Assembly (NCBI RefSeq): GCF_012844365.1
Contig: NZ_CP051626.1
Location: 3,162,001-3,226,000 of the forward strand
Direction: 5' to 3'
Length of the DNA: 64,000 nucleotides
DNA from: Brevibacterium sp. 'Marine'
GTDB taxonomy: Bacteria; Actinomycetota; Actinomycetes; Actinomycetales; Brevibacteriaceae
Shown: positions 52,288 through 60,872 of the stretch, piece after piece
How the letters are laid out: every line of letters starts with the position of its first letter
Position numbering within the stretch: the stretch's first letter is position 1
The notes under the pieces: model-generated
What the model was told of the DNA's origin: nothing
Databases searched by the model: none
The model's input: the letters and a program-made list of their open reading frames with translations, nothing else
Program-made: the position numbers and the translations under genes

Positions 52288-53754
52288 GTGAGCCACAACC
52301 GTGAACACCTCACTCTCGTCTGGTTCCGCGACGACCTGCGCGTCGACGATCACGAGGCACTGACAGCGGCCCGCGCCGAGGGGCAGGTGATCGGTCTCTG
52401 GATCAGGGAGTCCCGCAGCGACGACGGCTTGGGCCCCCGTCCGCTGGGTGGGGCCGCGCGGTGGTGGGCTCATGAGTCGTTGCGCGTCTTGGAGGCCGAA
52501 CTCGCGCAGCTCGAGATCCCGCTGCTCTTCGCAGCAGGCTCCGCCGCGGACATCGTCCCGCAGGCGGCCGCGGACCTGGAGGTCGATGCCGTCCGCTGGT
52601 CACGCCGCTATGCACCGGCCTCACGTGACCTCGACGCGCAGATCAAGACGGACCTGGCTGATGCCGGGCGTGCTGTGCACTCCCATACCGGCGCGCTGCT
52701 CGTCGAACCCTGGACTATCAGCCCGCAGGGCGGAGACTTCTACAAGGTGTTCACCCCTTATTTCAACGCCGTACGCGATCGCAGCGTCGGCGACGTCCTC
52801 CCGGCCCCGCGCAGACAGACCTCTCTGACGAAGGCGCACCGGCAGACGCTCGACGGGCACTCGTGGATGCGCAACCTCGACGGCCTCGGCCTTCTCGACG
52901 GAACAGACACGGGCTCGGGCGAATTCGCCTCGGCGAGGACCCCGCAGTGGTGGCAGACGACCGTGGCCGAGCACTGGAGCCCCGGGTGTCGAGAGGCGGC
53001 CCGAGCGCTGGCGGACGTGAGCGACGGGGTCGACGGCTACGCAGATTCGCACGATGTCCCCGCCGACCCCGACAGCACGTCCGGCCTGTCTCCGAGACTG
53101 CGCTTCGGCGAACTCTCCCCACGGCAGCTGCTGGCCGCGGCCCTGGACCTGCCGACGGTCAGCGATGATGACCGGCAGGCATGGATCCGGCAGCTCTACT
53201 GGCGGGAGTTCTCCTGGCACCTGACCTATCACCTGCCGGCCATCGAGTCCGAGCCGATGCGGCCGGAATTCGCATCCTTCCCCTATGAGGACGACCCCGA
53301 GGCGCTTGAGCATTGGCGCAGCGGTACGACCGGGATTGCCCTCGTCGACGCCGGCATGGCGCAGCTGTGGCAGACCGGGTGGATGCACAATCGAGTGCGG
53401 ATGGCCACGGCGAGCTTCCTGACGAAGAATCTGCTCATCCACTGGTGGCACGGCGAACAGTGGTTCTGGGACACGCTCGTCGACGCCGATGAAGCCAACA
53501 ATCCCGTCTCGTGGCAATGGGTCGCCGGGTGCGGAGCCGATGCGGCCCCGTACTTTCGGATCTTCAATCCCGAACGCCAACGTGAGCGTTTCGATCCGAA
53601 CAGCGAGTACGTGAGCAGGTGGGTGGGCCGCGGGCCGGGCGGTCTCACCCGAACGGAACGTTCACACGGCGATCGCGAGCCGATCGTCGATCTCAAGGCA
53701 TCGCGCCAGGCGGCGCTGGCAGCCTATGACCGGATGAAGAGCGAGGCGAAATGA
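52288..53754 (+). CDS. phr: Deoxyribodipyrimidine photolyase
   Basis: 488 aa. Repairs UV pyrimidine dimers with FADH- and light. N-terminal antenna domain TLVWFRDDLRVDDHEAL; FAD domain with QLYWREFSWHLTYH, WMHNRVRMATASFLTKNLL and DADEANNPVSWQWVAGCGADAAPYFRIFNP. These are class I CPD photolyase/cryptochrome blocks; the Trp residues for electron transfer are plausible but I did not verify all. Starts with GTG 13 bases after the MarR stop and overlaps the epimerase gene. Confidence 0.93.
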   Translation: MSHNREHLTLVWFRDDLRVDDHEALTAARAEGQVIGLWIRESRSDDGLGPRPLGGAARWWAHESLRVLEAELAQLEIPLLFAAGSAADIVPQAAADLEVDAVRWSRRYAPASRDLDAQIKTDLADAGRAVHSHTGALLVEPWTISPQGGDFYKVFTPYFNAVRDRSVGDVLPAPRRQTSLTKAHRQTLDGHSWMRNLDGLGLLDGTDTGSGEFASARTPQWWQTTVAEHWSPGCREAARALADVSDGVDGYADSHDVPADPDSTSGLSPRLRFGELSPRQLLAAALDLPTVSDDDRQAWIRQLYWREFSWHLTYHLPAIESEPMRPEFASFPYEDDPEALEHWRSGTTGIALVDAGMAQLWQTGWMHNRVRMATASFLTKNLLIHWWHGEQWFWDTLVDADEANNPVSWQWVAGCGADAAPYFRIFNPERQRERFDPNSEYVSRWVGRGPGGLTRTERSHGDREPIVDLKASRQAALAAYDRMKSEAK

Positions 53755-54617
53755 GCACGACGAACGGACGCAGAATTCTCCTGGCCGGGTGCGGAGACTT
53801 AGGCACACGGTTGGGACTGCGGCTGGTCGACCAGGGGCACGAGGTGATCGGACTGCGCCGGCGCGTCGCCGAACTGCCCGATGCCTTCGAGACGATCAGC
53901 ATGGACCTCTCCCACCTCGGAGCGCCAGAGCGCGGCGGGGCCGACGCCCCGGTCCGCAGCGATCCACGACTGGACGCACTCGACGCGGTCGTCATCACCC
54001 TCACTCCGGACGAACCGACTCGGGCCGGATACGAACGGTCCTACCTCCACGGACTGAGAGGCCTCGCGCGCGTGCTCGAGTCACAGCCGGGCCGAGTCGT
54101 CCTCGTCTCCTCCACGCGTGTCCTCGCTGAGGACCCGACACGTGTGACCACCGAAGACACTCCAGTCGCCCCGGAGTCCGGGCCGGGTGAGGTGCTCGCG
54201 GCAGCCGAGTCCGAAGCGGCCGAACTCTTCGACCACGTCACGATCGTGCGCCCGGCTGGCATCTACGGACCTGGCCGCACCCGTCTCATCGACTCCGTGC
54301 GACGCGGGCAGCAGCTCAACCATCAGCGGTGGACGAACCGCATCCACCGGGACGATCTGGTGCACGGACTGGAGCGCTTGACCCTTGACCCGGAACCGCC
54401 GAACCTGGTCCATGCCGTCGATTCCCAACCTGCCCAGATGGGCGAGGTCGCCGCCTTCATCGCCGACCGCCTCGGCGTGCCCGTCCCCGGCCATGTCGAG
54501 GACGAGAAGCCGGGCGGCAAACGGATCGACGGAACTCGCTTCCGCGCACTTGTGGGCGAACTCGGCTACCCCACCTACCGGGACGGCTTCGCGTCGATGC
54601 TGACGGCAACTGCCTGA
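53751..54617 (+). CDS. NAD(P)-binding epimerase/SDR-like protein (YeeZ-type)
   Basis: 288 aa. N-terminal dinucleotide motif LLAGCGDLGTRLGLRLVDQGHEV and RVVLVSSTRV, then IVRPAGIYGPGRTRLIDSVRRGQ and IHRDDLVHGLERL of atypical extended SDRs such as YeeZ. The Tyr-Lys catalytic pair of true epimerases is not evident. Overlaps photolyase by 4 bases. Substrate unknown. Confidence 0.82.
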   Translation: MSTTNGRRILLAGCGDLGTRLGLRLVDQGHEVIGLRRRVAELPDAFETISMDLSHLGAPERGGADAPVRSDPRLDALDAVVITLTPDEPTRAGYERSYLHGLRGLARVLESQPGRVVLVSSTRVLAEDPTRVTTEDTPVAPESGPGEVLAAAESEAAELFDHVTIVRPAGIYGPGRTRLIDSVRRGQQLNHQRWTNRIHRDDLVHGLERLTLDPEPPNLVHAVDSQPAQMGEVAAFIADRLGVPVPGHVEDEKPGGKRIDGTRFRALVGELGYPTYRDGFASMLTATA

Positions 54618-54640
54618 TCACGAACGAGATCGGGGACCGT

Positions 54641-56191
54641 TCACGCTCGCACCCGACGGCGCGCCTCGGCGGCGATGTTCTTCGCCATTGCGGGGAAGAT
54701 GAATCGGTGGAACGGGGCGACGAGGGCCCAGTAGAGGCGGCCGCGCACACCGGTGGGAATGAAGGTCGCTGTCTGGTGGTACTCGCAGCCGTCGGCTGAG
54801 TCGGTCAGCGTGAATTCGAGCCACGCATGACCGGAGACCTTCATCTCGGCGCGCAGCAGCAGACGCGAGTTCCGCTCCAGCTGTTCGACCCTCCACCAAT
54901 CGACGGGATCGCCGATGCGCAGGGAATCGGGCAGCCGTCGACCTCGGTTGAGGCCGGCGCCGCCGACGGCTTTGTCCCAGATTCCGCGGACTTTCCAGGC
55001 CAGGGGCCAGGAGTACCAGCCTTGAGCCCCGCCGATGCCCTCGATCACGGGCCACACATCGGCGGCCGAGAGACCGGGAATCGTTGCCGCGCGTTCGTCG
55101 GTGCAGATGCGCCGTCCCGCCCACTGCGGGTCATTCGGCAGCGGGCTGGCCGCCTCGTCGAGCTCTCCGGCGTCGGCGTCCCAGTTCGTGTCCACGGCGC
55201 CCTCGACTTCGCGACGCAGCGCGAGTCGGACGGCATCGTCGAACCTGATCAGCCCGGATTCGGGCGGTGGGATGACCTCGTCGATCGCATGTGATGTGGC
55301 CACCGCGTCCTCCTGCAGCGACTGGACGAGAGGCAGGGTGAGGCGGAACGGCAGCGGTGTCACCAGTCCGACCCAGATGCCCGACAGGGTCGGGGCGGGC
55401 AGCGGCAGCGCGAGGACATGTCGAGGCTTGAGGCCCGCGACTGAGGCGAAGGTGCGCATCACGTCGGCGTACGTGAGGATCTGGCGCGAACCGATGTCGA
55501 AGGACTCATTGACCCGTCCGTCGACGTCAGCGGCGGAGAGAAGATAGTAGAGAGCGTCACGGACCGACAGCGGTTCGACGCGGTTGGCCACCCAGTCCGG
55601 TGCCGGCATCCACCTCAGCGTCAGGGCGAGATGGCGGATCATTTCGAACGAGGCGGAGCCGGAGCCGATGATGATGCCGGCGTTGAAGACGATCGCGTCG
55701 ACCTCGGAGTCAAGCAGAATCCGTCCGACGGTCGCCCGCGAGCGCATGTGTTTGGACAGTTCGCGTCCCTCCGGATGGAGTCCTCCGAGGTAGACGACGC
55801 GGCCCACACCCGCCCCGGCGGCTTCGTCGGCGAAACGGGTGGCCGCCGCGGACTCGGCGGCTTCGAAGTCCCCGCCAGAGCCCATGGAGTGCACCAGGTA
55901 ATAGGCCGTGTCGATGCCGGTGAGGCTGTCGGACAGTCCGCGGCCGGAGTCGAGATCGACGGTTCTCACGTCGACGTCGGCTACCCATGGAACTTGTTTG
56001 AGCTTCTCCGGTCGCCGCACCCCGACCCGGACCTCGTGACCGGCCTGAAGCAGGCGAGGCACGAGGCGACCGCCGATGTAGCCGGTCGCCCCAAGCACGA
56101 GGACACGGCGCGGGGTGCGGGTCTGTCGGATGACTTCGTCACCGAGTGATTCCGAGTGGTGCGGTGTCGAGCGTTTCGTCGGGCGATTCAT
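54641..56191 (-). CDS. SDR family oxidoreductase with C-terminal DUF2867
   Basis: 516 aa. Residues about 28-300: NmrA-like Rossmann domain (RVLVLGATGYIGGRLVPRLLQAG; YYLVHSMGSGGDFEAAE; VVYLGGLHPEGRELSKHMRSR). Residues about 360-515: DUF2867 START-like domain (GWYSWPLAWKVRGIWDKAVGG; SLRIGDPVDWWRVEQL; VAPFHRFIFPAMAKNIAAEA). Such proteins often neighbour photolyase genes in actinobacteria, as here, in convergent orientation. Possibly a redox or lipid function in light stress; unproven. Confidence 0.85.
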   Translation of the reverse strand: MNRPTKRSTPHHSESLGDEVIRQTRTPRRVLVLGATGYIGGRLVPRLLQAGHEVRVGVRRPEKLKQVPWVADVDVRTVDLDSGRGLSDSLTGIDTAYYLVHSMGSGGDFEAAESAAATRFADEAAGAGVGRVVYLGGLHPEGRELSKHMRSRATVGRILLDSEVDAIVFNAGIIIGSGSASFEMIRHLALTLRWMPAPDWVANRVEPLSVRDALYYLLSAADVDGRVNESFDIGSRQILTYADVMRTFASVAGLKPRHVLALPLPAPTLSGIWVGLVTPLPFRLTLPLVQSLQEDAVATSHAIDEVIPPPESGLIRFDDAVRLALRREVEGAVDTNWDADAGELDEAASPLPNDPQWAGRRICTDERAATIPGLSAADVWPVIEGIGGAQGWYSWPLAWKVRGIWDKAVGGAGLNRGRRLPDSLRIGDPVDWWRVEQLERNSRLLLRAEMKVSGHAWLEFTLTDSADGCEYHQTATFIPTGVRGRLYWALVAPFHRFIFPAMAKNIAAEARRRVRA

Positions 56192-56263
56192 CCGAGGGTC
56201 CTTCCGGCCTGCCGGGATCGGCTGTCATGGACCAAGCCTACACATTTTATTAACCCATTGGAT

Positions 56264-56283
56264 ACTATCTACCAGGAGATAGT
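56264..56283. promoter_or_regulatory. ACTATCT/AGATAGT palindrome ahead of the SDR-DUF2867 gene
   Basis: ACTATCTACCAGGAGATAGT has 7-bp arms and a 6-bp centre. It lies 72 bases before the SDR start and 6 bases after the stop of the upstream reverse gene, so it could be an operator for the former or a weak terminator for the latter. TAAAAT on the reverse strand nearby is a possible -10. Confidence 0.45.
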
Positions 56284-56289
56284 TGCACC

Positions 56290-57330
56290 TCAGTCCGCCA
56301 ACGCAGCACCCACGTCGTATCGAAGGATCGCGGCGATGTTTTCGGACATCGGATCATGACTGAGCCCGATCTCTGCCGAGGACAGAACAGCCTGGGCGAT
56401 GATGTCTGAATCTCCCTCTGCCGCCTCGGCGTCGTCGAGCAGCAGGGTCGCCACTGCACCGCGCTCGACTGCTTTCGCGACTTCGGTGCGACCTTCGACC
56501 GCGCGGTCGTGGGCTTTGCTCTCGGCCAGCCGTTCGGAGTTATCGGCCTCGCGCTCGCCGGCGAGTTTAGTCACGAGTGTTCGCACCGCCACATCGATCG
56601 CCTCTTCGGCACCATCATCGTCGTTGCCGCCTTCTGATATCTCGTGCAGCAGCTCTTCGGCCCTCACCGACAGTTCGGCCTTGACAACCGTTCTGCCCTG
56701 CACTTCTCCTGCCAACACGACGGCGTTCGGTGCATGGTCGGTGATCAGTCGGTCGATGAAGTCGGCGACAGCGCGAGCGTTGTCTTTGATGATCTCGTCG
56801 ACGCGACGCCGGATCTGGTTGTGTGAGTATGCTCCTCGCCGCGGCTTGTTGATGTCTTCGTCGTTGTCGCCGGTCACGTGGACCGACTCGTTCTCGGTGC
56901 GTTCACGATCCGGAGTCACGCTCAGTTCACGCACGGCCGCTCCATCCTGTCCGGCGATGACAAGCACGACGTCGAACTGCCTGCATTCCTGGCGGAGGTA
57001 GGCTCCGAGTTCGGGCACGTCTCCGTAGTGCGCCGCGTCGCCTTCTCCCAACGCCGCATCCCAGTGTTCGTCAAGCAGAACTCCCCCCGAGTTCGCAACG
57101 ATGGTCCGACCGTCCGTGTGCACCTCGGTGGGTTCGTCGACGAGGATGATCGCGTCAATGGGCTCGAGGAGCGACTCCTCTGCCCCGCTTTCGGACAGCT
57201 GGTCTCGCAGCTCCGACCAGCGCAGGCGCAGCTGCGTCTCGGCATCCGCTGAAGGAGCACGACCCTCAAGGTAGACCGTGGCATATGGACCGCCGCTCTC
57301 GTAGACCGTGCGCAAGTGACTGTGGTTCAT
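56290..57330 (-). CDS. Vms1/Rv2629-like (bacterial eRF1-related) protein
   Basis: 346 aa. Three-part layout of the bacterial release-factor-like family including mycobacterial Rv2629: N-terminal region LRTVYESGGPYATVYLEGRA, middle domain with RRGAYSHNQIRRRVDEIIKDNARAVADFIDRLI, and C-terminal L7Ae-like domain ERGAVATLLLDDAEA. Such proteins bind ribosomes or tRNA in rescue or hibernation. ATG 57330 has GAGGAGG upstream; the frame is open to 57444. Whether catalytic residues for peptidyl-tRNA cleavage are present is unclear. Confidence 0.72.
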   Translation of the reverse strand: MNHSHLRTVYESGGPYATVYLEGRAPSADAETQLRLRWSELRDQLSESGAEESLLEPIDAIILVDEPTEVHTDGRTIVANSGGVLLDEHWDAALGEGDAAHYGDVPELGAYLRQECRQFDVVLVIAGQDGAAVRELSVTPDRERTENESVHVTGDNDEDINKPRRGAYSHNQIRRRVDEIIKDNARAVADFIDRLITDHAPNAVVLAGEVQGRTVVKAELSVRAEELLHEISEGGNDDDGAEEAIDVAVRTLVTKLAGEREADNSERLAESKAHDRAVEGRTEVAKAVERGAVATLLLDDAEAAEGDSDIIAQAVLSSAEIGLSHDPMSENIAAILRYDVGAALAD

Positions 57331-57506
57331 CCCTTGTTCCTCCTCAGCATCTGTGTTCATCTGTCCGGACCCCGCAGGACCCACCGCTGGGCGCGGTCTT
57401 CTCAGCCTGGCATTGTGCGCAGACCCTGTAAACAGTCTTGACAATCCGTGCCAGTCCCTTTACTTCTCCAGGACGGCTCCGACGTCTGAAGTGGCACAAT
57501 GGGGCC

Positions 57507-58460
57507 ATGAACACCGAAGCGATGATGCGCGCCGTCAGCCAGCAGACTTTCGGCAGCGCCGACGTTCTCGAAATCACCGAGATTCCGCGCCCGGAGCCCC
57601 GCCCCAACGAAATCCTCGTCAAAGTTCAGGCGGCGGGCCTCAATCCCACTGATTGGAAGCACCGTTCCGGCCGCGGCTTCATTGACACGTTGCCCTTGGT
57701 GCTCGGCTGGGACGTCTCTGGCGTAGTCGAAGATGTCGGCATCGGCGTCGCGACTTTCAAACCCGGAGACGAGGTGTTCGGCATGCTGTCGTACCCGTTC
57801 GGACTCGGCTCCCACGCCGAATACGTCGCCACCCCGTCCAGATTCTTCGCAGCGAAACCCCGATCGGTCGATCATGTGCAGGCGGGAGCACTCCCCCTCG
57901 TCTCACTGACCGCCTGGCAAGCGCTCGTCGAGAATGCGGACGTGCAGTCGGGACAGCGCGTGCTGATCCACGCGGCCGCAGGCGGCGTCGGGCACATCGC
58001 TGTGCAGATCGCGAAGGCGCGGGGCGCATACGTGATCGGAACCGCGAGCGCGGAGAAACACGGCTTCTTGCGCGAACTCGGCGCCGATGAGGTCATCGAC
58101 TATCGTACGGACGACTTCGCCGATCGAGTGCGAGACGTGGACGCGGTGCTCGACACGATCGGCGGTGACACAGCGATGCGCTCCCTGCACACTCTTCGCA
58201 AAGGAGGCTGTCTCGTGTCGCTCATCCCCGTCGGCTCCGCTGATCTCCTTCGCGAAGCAGATCAGCTCGGAGTGCGAGCTCTTCGAATGCTCGTGGACTC
58301 CTCGCGCAGCACGCTGGAAATCGTCTCCGGACTCGTCGACGATGGTGCACTGCGTGCCACCATCGCCGGGACGTTCCCTCTCACAGAGGCAGCAGAAGCC
58401 CACCGAGAGGGCGAGACCAATCGCACAACCGGAAAACTCGTACTCACAATGGACGAGTAA
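57507..58460 (+). CDS. Zinc-independent quinone oxidoreductase-like MDR protein
   Basis: 317 aa, NADPH-dependent medium-chain reductase. QTFGSADVLEITEIPRPEPRPNEILVKV, AAGLNPTDWKHRSG (no zinc ligands), LGWDVSGVVEDVG and the NADP motif HAAAGGVGHIAVQIAKARG are quinone reductase features. Start 57507 (ATG) has CACAAT 6 nt upstream; 57525 is an internal ATG. Probably reduces quinones or enones. Confidence 0.88.
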   Translation: MNTEAMMRAVSQQTFGSADVLEITEIPRPEPRPNEILVKVQAAGLNPTDWKHRSGRGFIDTLPLVLGWDVSGVVEDVGIGVATFKPGDEVFGMLSYPFGLGSHAEYVATPSRFFAAKPRSVDHVQAGALPLVSLTAWQALVENADVQSGQRVLIHAAAGGVGHIAVQIAKARGAYVIGTASAEKHGFLRELGADEVIDYRTDDFADRVRDVDAVLDTIGGDTAMRSLHTLRKGGCLVSLIPVGSADLLREADQLGVRALRMLVDSSRSTLEIVSGLVDDGALRATIAGTFPLTEAAEAHREGETNRTTGKLVLTMDE

Positions 58461-58530
58461 ACGAAACGCAGTCCTCACGGAGCTGGCGGCGGGGCCGCCG
58501 CGGCTTCGAGCTCCGTCTCGGCGGCAAAAC

Positions 58531-58564
58531 AGGGCCCGGCACCTGTGCAACGGTGCCGGGCCCT
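58531..58564 (-). terminator. Terminator of the small reverse gene
   Basis: AGGGCCCGGCACC (58531-58543) pairs perfectly with GGTGCCGGGCCCT (58552-58564). On the reverse strand the stem is followed by GTTTTG, the expected U tract. Confidence 0.75.
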
Positions 58565-58577
58565 GCGATTACAGGTG

Positions 58578-58751
58578 TCAGTAGTGCGCCGGCGGATCAC
58601 TTGCGGGGAAGGACTCTTCCTCCCATTCATCGACCAAGTTGTCTTTATGCTGCATCGACGCGGAATCCGTGCCGGGTTTTTCCGCAACATCGTCTTTGGC
58701 GTCCTCGGGGACCTTTGTCAGATCCTTCTCGTCTTCGCTGGAATCGCTCAT
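58578..58751 (-). CDS. Small acidic protein with C-terminal FPASDPPA motif
   Basis: 57 aa, highly charged, ending EEESFPASDPPAHY. The SFPASDPPA tail recurs in small uncharacterised proteins from several bacterial phyla, known to me from memory. ATG 58751 has AGAAGG 10 nt upstream. It has its own terminator with a U tract, which supports a real gene. Confidence 0.65.
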   Translation of the reverse strand: MSDSSEDEKDLTKVPEDAKDDVAEKPGTDSASMQHKDNLVDEWEEESFPASDPPAHY

Positions 58752-58940
58752 CACGATCATCCCTTCTCTCTCGAGTGCATGAACCCATGCTGACACTGTT
58801 TCAGGCAGCTCGGTAGGGGTACTGCCCGGTAAACCGATCGTGTCCCAGCCTGACCGCCTGAGCAATTGTCCGAAACCGATTTTGGGCGCAGCACCAGCTT
58901 TGCGTAGGATGTTGCAAGGTCAAGCAGGCGGCCTCCAGAT

Positions 58941-59780
58941 GTGAGGACCCCTGATTGTGTATCGCCTTCCCCTTTGCCCGCAGATTCTCGCGCGGATCAT
59001 CAACGCCAGCGGCTCAGAACTGAACCGCCGACGTTGAAAGACACCGTTGCTGCGCCCGACCCCCACCACGAATCGGTCGCAGAACTCCTCATCAGACTCC
59101 TGGCCTCAGAAGACGAGCTCGGCACCTTCGTGGATGAGCTCGCAACCATGGCCGCCGCCGAAGTCAGTCAGGATTCTCCGGTCTCGTGCGGGATCACGCT
59201 GGTCCGCAACAGACGCAACACCATTGTCGGCGGCAGCGACGACGCAGCGAGACGATTCGAAGACATCCACACCTACCTCGGAGCCGGCCCGCGTGTGGAG
59301 GCAACGAAGAGCCGCACGATCATCTGCGTCGATGACGCCGAGGAAGAGAAGCGCTGGCGAGACTTCATGGACATCGCTGTGCTTGACGATCTGCGAAGCT
59401 TGGTGGCGGTCCCGCTCGACATCGATGACACTGCGCAAGCGGTCATGACCTTCTACGCCATGCAACCCCGCAGCCTCGGGGAGCCGACGCTGTCGAAAGT
59501 GCAAAGATTCGTGGAACCGGTGAAGAGGTCACTGCGCGTGGCAGTCCGAACCGCGCGCTTCGCCGAAGCAGCCGAACACCGACAGCGGGCAATGGAATCC
59601 CGTACCGTCATCGACGTGGCCATCGGAATCACCATGGCCCAGGCGGCCTGCAGCCAGGAGGAAGCTGTCGCCATTCTCAAGAAGGCGTCATCGCATCGCA
59701 ATATCAAACTGCGCACGCTCGCCGGTGACCTCGTCGACTCACTCGGTCAACCCGAGCCGATCACGCCGTTCACCGAGTGA
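58941..59780 (+). CDS. GAF-ANTAR RNA-binding antiterminator
   Basis: Up to 279 aa. Residues about 45-185 form a GAF domain (VAELLIRLLASEDELGTFVDELATMA; GAGPRVEATKSRTIICVDD; RSLVAVPLDIDDTAQAVMTFYA); about 195-260 form the ANTAR domain (AMESRTVIDVAIGITMAQAACSQEEAVAILKKASSHRNIKLRTLA as contiguous helices), which binds paired hexaloop RNA hairpins to prevent termination. The start is uncertain: GTG 58941 or, more in line with the domain, TTG 59034. Signal and targets unknown. Confidence 0.85.
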   Translation: MRTPDCVSPSPLPADSRADHQRQRLRTEPPTLKDTVAAPDPHHESVAELLIRLLASEDELGTFVDELATMAAAEVSQDSPVSCGITLVRNRRNTIVGGSDDAARRFEDIHTYLGAGPRVEATKSRTIICVDDAEEEKRWRDFMDIAVLDDLRSLVAVPLDIDDTAQAVMTFYAMQPRSLGEPTLSKVQRFVEPVKRSLRVAVRTARFAEAAEHRQRAMESRTVIDVAIGITMAQAACSQEEAVAILKKASSHRNIKLRTLAGDLVDSLGQPEPITPFTE

Positions 59781-59883
59781 GTGATCGGCCCTCCACCGGA
59801 TTGTCGAAATGTTCGGTCGACGCGCTCAACACCACCCCGTAGACTGACTTTCCACCCGCGCTTTCCAGCGAAAGGCGACTTTC

Positions 59884-60108
59884 ATGTCGACCGAAGACAA
59901 CAGCACTGACGACAGCACCGCAGGCAGTATGCGCAAGGCTGCGGAGAATCTCGACCACGATGCCGGTGGAGCGCCGTCGGCGGCCTACCTCGACAACGTC
60001 GATCCCGAGGAGTTCGGTCGGCACGACGATGCCGACGACGACAGCGATGAGGACCCGGACGCCGAACCGACTGACGGTCCGCCCGATACGCCGCCGACAG
60101 ATCGCTGA
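59884..60108 (+). CDS. Small acidic disordered protein
   Basis: 74 aa, rich in Asp/Glu/Pro/Thr with no predicted fold (DDDSDEDPDAEPTDGPPD). GAAAGG precedes ATG at 59884. Coding bias is like the neighbours. No family recognised; could be a stress-type acidic protein. Confidence 0.55.
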   Translation: MSTEDNSTDDSTAGSMRKAAENLDHDAGGAPSAAYLDNVDPEEFGRHDDADDDSDEDPDAEPTDGPPDTPPTDR

Positions 60109-60179
60109 TCGCCGTCAATAGCCAGGTCAGACACGGGGTCCATAGCTGCCGCCGCCACCCGTTCAGCTGCGTCGACGCT

Positions 60180-60627
60180 TCAGCGTCGTCTCTCACAGAC
60201 GTCCTCTTCGGGCGGCTCCACGGCAATCTCGCCACGCAGAAAGTTCGGAATATACAGCGCCTTGCCGGGCATTTACGCGGTGACCCTGGTCAGCCCCTCA
60301 CGGAACGAGGGCAATATGGTCATAACAGCGACTTCATTGACGAACTGCTCAATCGTCCGACTGCTGCGGTCAACGCCCTAGCCATCGAATACTCACCTAT
60401 TACGCTGACGACAGCCTCGCCGATTGCCACTTCTGCGGTGGGTACCAAGCGAACAAACCGCCTAAACTTTCTCTGATTTGGACTTCGGTCAAGATCTCTC
60501 CGTCCTCGCCGTCCGACGCGGAGTCGAAACAGCGGGCAGACACTTCGTGGAACTCCACTGATTCAAGTTGCACTTGGTCCACCAGAGCTCGGATTTCATC
60601 TAGAGCGTCGTCTCCTTCAAATGCCAT
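60180..60627 (-). pseudogene. Decayed SecB-like chaperone gene
   Basis: Reverse frame from ATG 60627 (GAGGTGATC upstream) reads an N-terminal SecB-like part (LVDQVQLESVEFHEVSARCFD ... EVQIRESLGG). Near 60457 homology jumps to another frame (FVRLVPTAEVAIGEAVVSVIG), and near 60360 to a third, TIEQFVNEVAVMTILPSFRE then GLTRVTA. A TAA at 60273-60275 interrupts it before MPGKALYIPNFLRGEIAVEPP; the stop is at 60180. Total length fits a SecB-like protein of about 150 aa. Two frameshifts plus one stop make it non-functional unless the sequence is in error. SecB-like proteins in actinobacteria often chaperone toxin-antitoxin pairs; none is beside it. Confidence 0.75.
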
Positions 60628-60872
60628 GGAAGATCACCTCGCAAGACCTAAGCCGGACTGCTTGACGGTGCGCCAGGAATCACGAGCGGCAGACACGCGA
60701 GTTGAGTCCGCCCGCCGAAGCGGTTCGATGAGGTAGGTGTGTTTTGATTTGGGTTGGATCTACTGCCGGTGCCCTGTTCATACGATGTAGTCCACTGATC
60801 AGCTAGACTCGCTCGCAACTCATCTAGAATCCCTCACTTCTGACTAGTAGATCACTTGAAGGTATCCAACGC
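60628..60872. other. Promoter region of the pyruvyl transferase gene
   Basis: Divergent from the SecB-like remnant and AT-richer than average. TACGAT at 60782-60787 is a possible -10. No gene or strong repeat is seen. Confidence 0.4.
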
